From DATDCV01 sp036524155 (GTDB lineage Bacteria > Verrucomicrobiota > Verrucomicrobiia > Limisphaerales > UBA8199), in the NCBI GenBank assembly GCA_036524155.1, contig DATDCV010000051.1, positions 1 through 7,214 on the forward strand: 7,214 bases of DNA, given 5' to 3'. Numbering within the stretch: position 1 is the stretch's first letter; the number at the start of each line of letters is the position of its first letter. Position numbers and translations under genes: made by a program. Positions 4,543 to 7,214 of the stretch are shown here, one piece after another. Below the pieces are notes generated by a model. It searched no databases, was not told the origin of the DNA, and was given only the letters and a program-made list of their open reading frames with translations.

Positions 4543-7188
4543 ATGGACTCTATTATCGAGCGTCTGAATGTGTTGGGAACCCAGGCCATTCTCGTTGCCT
4601 GGCCGATACTCTGGCAGTCGAGCTTGCTGATTGCAGTGATGCTGGTGATTGACTGGGCCACGAGGAACAAACTGCGGCCGGGCGTGCGGTATGTTCTTTG
4701 GCTGGTTGTGCTGATGAAATTGGCGCTGCCGCCCTCCCTGGCGCTGCCCACCAGTGTGGCTTGGTGGGTGAGGCCCCAGGCTCGAAAGGCCCAGCCGGCC
4801 GGCCACGCGCCAGCGGTTGTGACTTACGAGCCCGCCACGCTTCCTGGGCGGACTGAACCCGTATTCTTGCCGGAGTCGCTGAGGCCCCGATTAACGGTGG
4901 GGGGCGTCGCGTTAGCGGGGAGCGCCGGGGTGAGTTTGGCGCTCTTCGGATTTTTGCTGTGGCGGTGGCGGCAGGCGGCGCGACAGGCGGTGAGCGCTCG
5001 CCCCGCGCCCGAATGGCTGGCGGATTTACAGGAGGCGGCTCGCGCTTCCGCCGGACTGCGGCGCCGCGTGGCTGTTCGGTTGGTCCGGGGACCGATATCC
5101 CCGGCGTTGTTCGGTTTGTTTCGGCCGGTGATCCTTTTGCCGGATTCCCTGATCGAACGGCTCTCAGTTGCCCAGCTTCGGTCGGTACTGCTGCACGAGC
5201 TGATTCACCTGCGCCGTGGCGACGTTTGGGTGAACTGCGGGCAGACGCTGCTGCAAGTCGTTTACTGGTGGCACCCGCTGCTGTGGGTGGCGAACAGCCG
5301 GATCCGCCGTGTGCGCGAAGAAGCGGTGGATGAAGCGGTGATGCTGGCGTTGCGCGGGGATGCTGAAAGCTACGCGCCGACGCTGGTGGCGGTAGCGCGC
5401 CTGGCATTGCCAAGGCCGTTGGCCAGTGTGGGGCTGGTTGGGATCCTGGAGTCGCACGGGGCCTTACGGCAACGCATCGAACGCTTGCTCGACTTCCGTC
5501 CGCCGACCAGGGCAGGAGTCACCTTGATGTCGATGCTCTGCGTGGCCGCTTTTGGCGCCGCGGCTTTGCCGATGGGCCAGGCCCCGGATAACCCAACGGG
5601 CGATGCGAAATTCGCCAGCGGGGATTCGACACAGATCCCGCCCAGTGACGGTGCCGGAAAGGAGAAAGCGGCCGGCGCCAGGAATCTCGTACAAGATGGG
5701 AAACTGCTTTATGAGTTGGGCAAGATCGACGAAGCCGAGAAGAAACTCATGCAAGCGCTGCAACTGGACCCTCGTGAGCAGGCGGCCTATTACTATTTGA
5801 ATCTCATAAAAGAGACCCGCGCCAAACAAAGACCCGCAGGGCGCCTTCGCGTCACTACTTCCGGACGCCAGCGCATCTACAATAGGCTGGATACGCTGCG
5901 ACTGGACAGAGTGCAGTTCGATGCCGTGCCGCTGAGTGGGGTCGTTGAGACCCTGGCCAAGGAGGCCAAGCGCCAGGATCCTTCAGGGGACGGGATCAAC
6001 CTCATTCTCAGCCGGGCAACCTCGGCAACCAACGACACCCAGGTGCAAGACGTCGGCGGGGTCACCATCCGGATTGTACCGAGCCTGATTAACATCCGCC
6101 TGGCGGACGTGCTGGACGCAGTCGTCAAGACGGCGGATAAGCCGATCAAGTATAGCATTGAAGACTATGGCGTGGTGTTTTCGTTCAAGGGCACCGAGCC
6201 GCCTGCGCTTTATACTCGTATGATCAAGGTCGATCCGAACACCTTCGAAAACGGGCTACGCTCGGTTACGGGCAATCTTGACCCCGGCGACAAACAGCCG
6301 CCCCTAAAGCTGCTCCGGAACTTTCTCGCCAGCATAAGCGTGGACCTCGCACCGCCTAAAAGCATTTTCTGGAACGACCGTGAGGGCACGGTTCTGATCC
6401 GGGCGACGCTGCAGGATTTGGACACGATCGAGACGGCGATCCAGGTGCTGACCGGCGCGCCGCCGCAACTGAACATCAGAGCGTGGTTCATCGAAGTCTC
6501 CGAACAGGAAGAAGCGGCATTTTGGCAGAAACACCAGGCGGCGAAACAATCACCCTCCGCTGTCCGGACGCTTGAACTGAGCGCGGAAGAAGCGCAACGG
6601 CAACTGGACGAATGGAAGTCAAAGGGCGGCGCCGATGTGCTGAGCCAATCAAGCGTAACGACCTTGAGCGGACGCCAAGTGCAGGCGCAAGTGGTAGATC
6701 TTAAGACCATTGTCACATACACGAATTCGTCTGAAGGTCATTGGGAGATCAAAACCAACGTCGTGGCGCTTGGCCCGATCCTCGACGTGCTGCCGACGAT
6801 CTCGGCGGACACGCTCAGGATTGATCTGGCCCTGACAGCATCCGTGAACGAGTTCCTCGGCTATGATGACCCGGGCCCGTTCGTTGTCAGCACGGACCCG
6901 GTCGGTCAGCCCCAGCCGGCGACTCTCCCGATCCCGCGTTTTCGGCTGAGGCAGTTGCCCGTTACCGCCAGCGTCTGGGATGGTCAGACGCTGGTCATTG
7001 GCGGGGCGCTTGAGCAAGGCCGGCCTGCCGATACACCCGGGGACAACAAAAAGCGCCTGCTGGTGATGGTTACGCCTACCGTGGTCGACCCTGCGGGCAA
7101 TCGCACGCATGCCGACGAAGACGTGGAACGCGCGCGCTCCAGCAGCGGACAGTGGCGCCCGCCCGTGTCTCCAGGGCCGACGAAATGA
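4543..7188 (+). CDS. BlaR1-like M56 metalloprotease fused to TPR and secretin-like domains
   Basis: An 881-residue membrane sensor-protease, the expected partner of the repressor before it. Four hydrophobic helices (about 17-36, 49-70, 118-140, 322-343) frame the M56 domain in the BlaR1 arrangement. Zinc-site motif H-E-L-I-H is at 218-222, W-W-H-P-L at 242-246, and R-E-E-A-V-D at 258-263 supplies the third-ligand region. After helix 4 the chain should be periplasmic. There, in place of a beta-lactam-binding domain, lie a Gly/Ser/Pro-rich linker (344-375), one TPR-like helix pair (about 378-422, with G-K-I-D-E-A-E and L-Q-L-D-P), an STN/N0-like domain (about 445-550), an N1-like domain (about 555-640), and a secretin-core-like region (about 641-850). 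The last contains I-L-D-V-L-P-T-I (746-753), W-D-G-Q-T-L-V-I-G-G-A (812-822) and L-L-V-M-V-T-P-T-V-V (839-848). The P-x-L-G-x-I-P-x-L-G-x-L-F segment of true secretins is absent. BlaR1 proteins are usually about 600 residues. Ligand and targets are unknown. Confidence 0.9.
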   Translation: MDSIIERLNVLGTQAILVAWPILWQSSLLIAVMLVIDWATRNKLRPGVRYVLWLVVLMKLALPPSLALPTSVAWWVRPQARKAQPAGHAPAVVTYEPATLPGRTEPVFLPESLRPRLTVGGVALAGSAGVSLALFGFLLWRWRQAARQAVSARPAPEWLADLQEAARASAGLRRRVAVRLVRGPISPALFGLFRPVILLPDSLIERLSVAQLRSVLLHELIHLRRGDVWVNCGQTLLQVVYWWHPLLWVANSRIRRVREEAVDEAVMLALRGDAESYAPTLVAVARLALPRPLASVGLVGILESHGALRQRIERLLDFRPPTRAGVTLMSMLCVAAFGAAALPMGQAPDNPTGDAKFASGDSTQIPPSDGAGKEKAAGARNLVQDGKLLYELGKIDEAEKKLMQALQLDPREQAAYYYLNLIKETRAKQRPAGRLRVTTSGRQRIYNRLDTLRLDRVQFDAVPLSGVVETLAKEAKRQDPSGDGINLILSRATSATNDTQVQDVGGVTIRIVPSLINIRLADVLDAVVKTADKPIKYSIEDYGVVFSFKGTEPPALYTRMIKVDPNTFENGLRSVTGNLDPGDKQPPLKLLRNFLASISVDLAPPKSIFWNDREGTVLIRATLQDLDTIETAIQVLTGAPPQLNIRAWFIEVSEQEEAAFWQKHQAAKQSPSAVRTLELSAEEAQRQLDEWKSKGGADVLSQSSVTTLSGRQVQAQVVDLKTIVTYTNSSEGHWEIKTNVVALGPILDVLPTISADTLRIDLALTASVNEFLGYDDPGPFVVSTDPVGQPQPATLPIPRFRLRQLPVTASVWDGQTLVIGGALEQGRPADTPGDNKKRLLVMVTPTVVDPAGNRTHADEDVERARSSSGQWRPPVSPGPTK

Positions 7189-7190
7189 TC

Positions 7191-7214
7191 GGCGCGCGGA
7201 CTTCAGTCCGCAGC
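7191..7214 (+). repeat. Dispersed hairpin repeat, copy 4 (cut by the window end)
   Basis: GGCGCGCGGACTTC and the rest of the hairpin core begin two bases after the M56 stop codon (TGA 7186-7188), in the same orientation as copy 1. All 24 bases match copy 1. It takes the same place relative to this gene's stop as copy 2 does for copA, and with copies 1-3 it brackets the repressor-protease operon. Confidence 0.85.

Noticed and set aside
4553..5413. 286-codon minus-strand frame opposite the M56 gene
   Set aside because: The product is Ala/Pro/Arg/Ser-rich, low in complexity, and antisense to the conserved M56 domain.
6460..7188. A separate outer-membrane secretin gene
   Set aside because: The frame is continuous with the M56 domain, no internal signal peptide or ribosome site is visible, and the lip segment is missing.

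Overview
The window looks like a piece of a high-GC Gram-negative genome, most likely Verrucomicrobia (Pedosphaera/Limisphaera-like) or a relative in the PVC group. Three observations suggest this: a BlaI-type repressor paired with an M56 metalloprotease that carries a secretin-like periplasmic part; the dispersed hairpin repeat with core GCGGACTTCAGTCCGC; and the general style of the CopA and Ppx proteins. The assignment is an inference from recalled family traits, not from a search.

The left end (1 to about 410) differs from the rest. It is lower in GC (hand count 88/180 for 241-420, against 114/180 for 421-600). On the minus strand it holds, in order, the last ~55-60 codons of an 8-oxoguanine-deaminase-type amidohydrolase, a 114-bp inverted-repeat element, and the first 33 codons of a small membrane protein that leaves the window. 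The amidohydrolase is cut off just before the start of the next gene, so there is a junction (recombination, transfer or assembly chimera) at about 400-421.

The central part (422-3875, plus strand) encodes a short-form Ppx/GppA phosphatase and a one-HMA-domain copper-exporting P1B ATPase (CopA). CopA has a perfect TATAAT box six bases before its first ATG. The last ~25 residues of CopA are read from a copy of the hairpin repeat and its flank, so the original C-terminus appears to have been overwritten. Three repeat copies lie at 3798-3992 and a fourth starts three bases after the last stop codon.

The right part (4083-7188, plus strand) is a compact BlaI/BlaR1-like signalling operon. A promoter is overlaid by two TACATTTGTA boxes 31 bp apart; it is followed by a 128-residue BlaI/MecI repressor and, five bases later, an 881-residue membrane metalloprotease. 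In the classical system the protease senses a ligand with a periplasmic domain and triggers repressor cleavage. Here the sensor is replaced by one TPR-like motif, an STN/N0-like domain, an N1-like domain and a shortened secretin core that lacks the usual P-x-L-G-x-I-P-x-L-G-x-L-F lip segment. This fusion is the most interesting system in the window; its signal and its target genes beyond itself are unknown.
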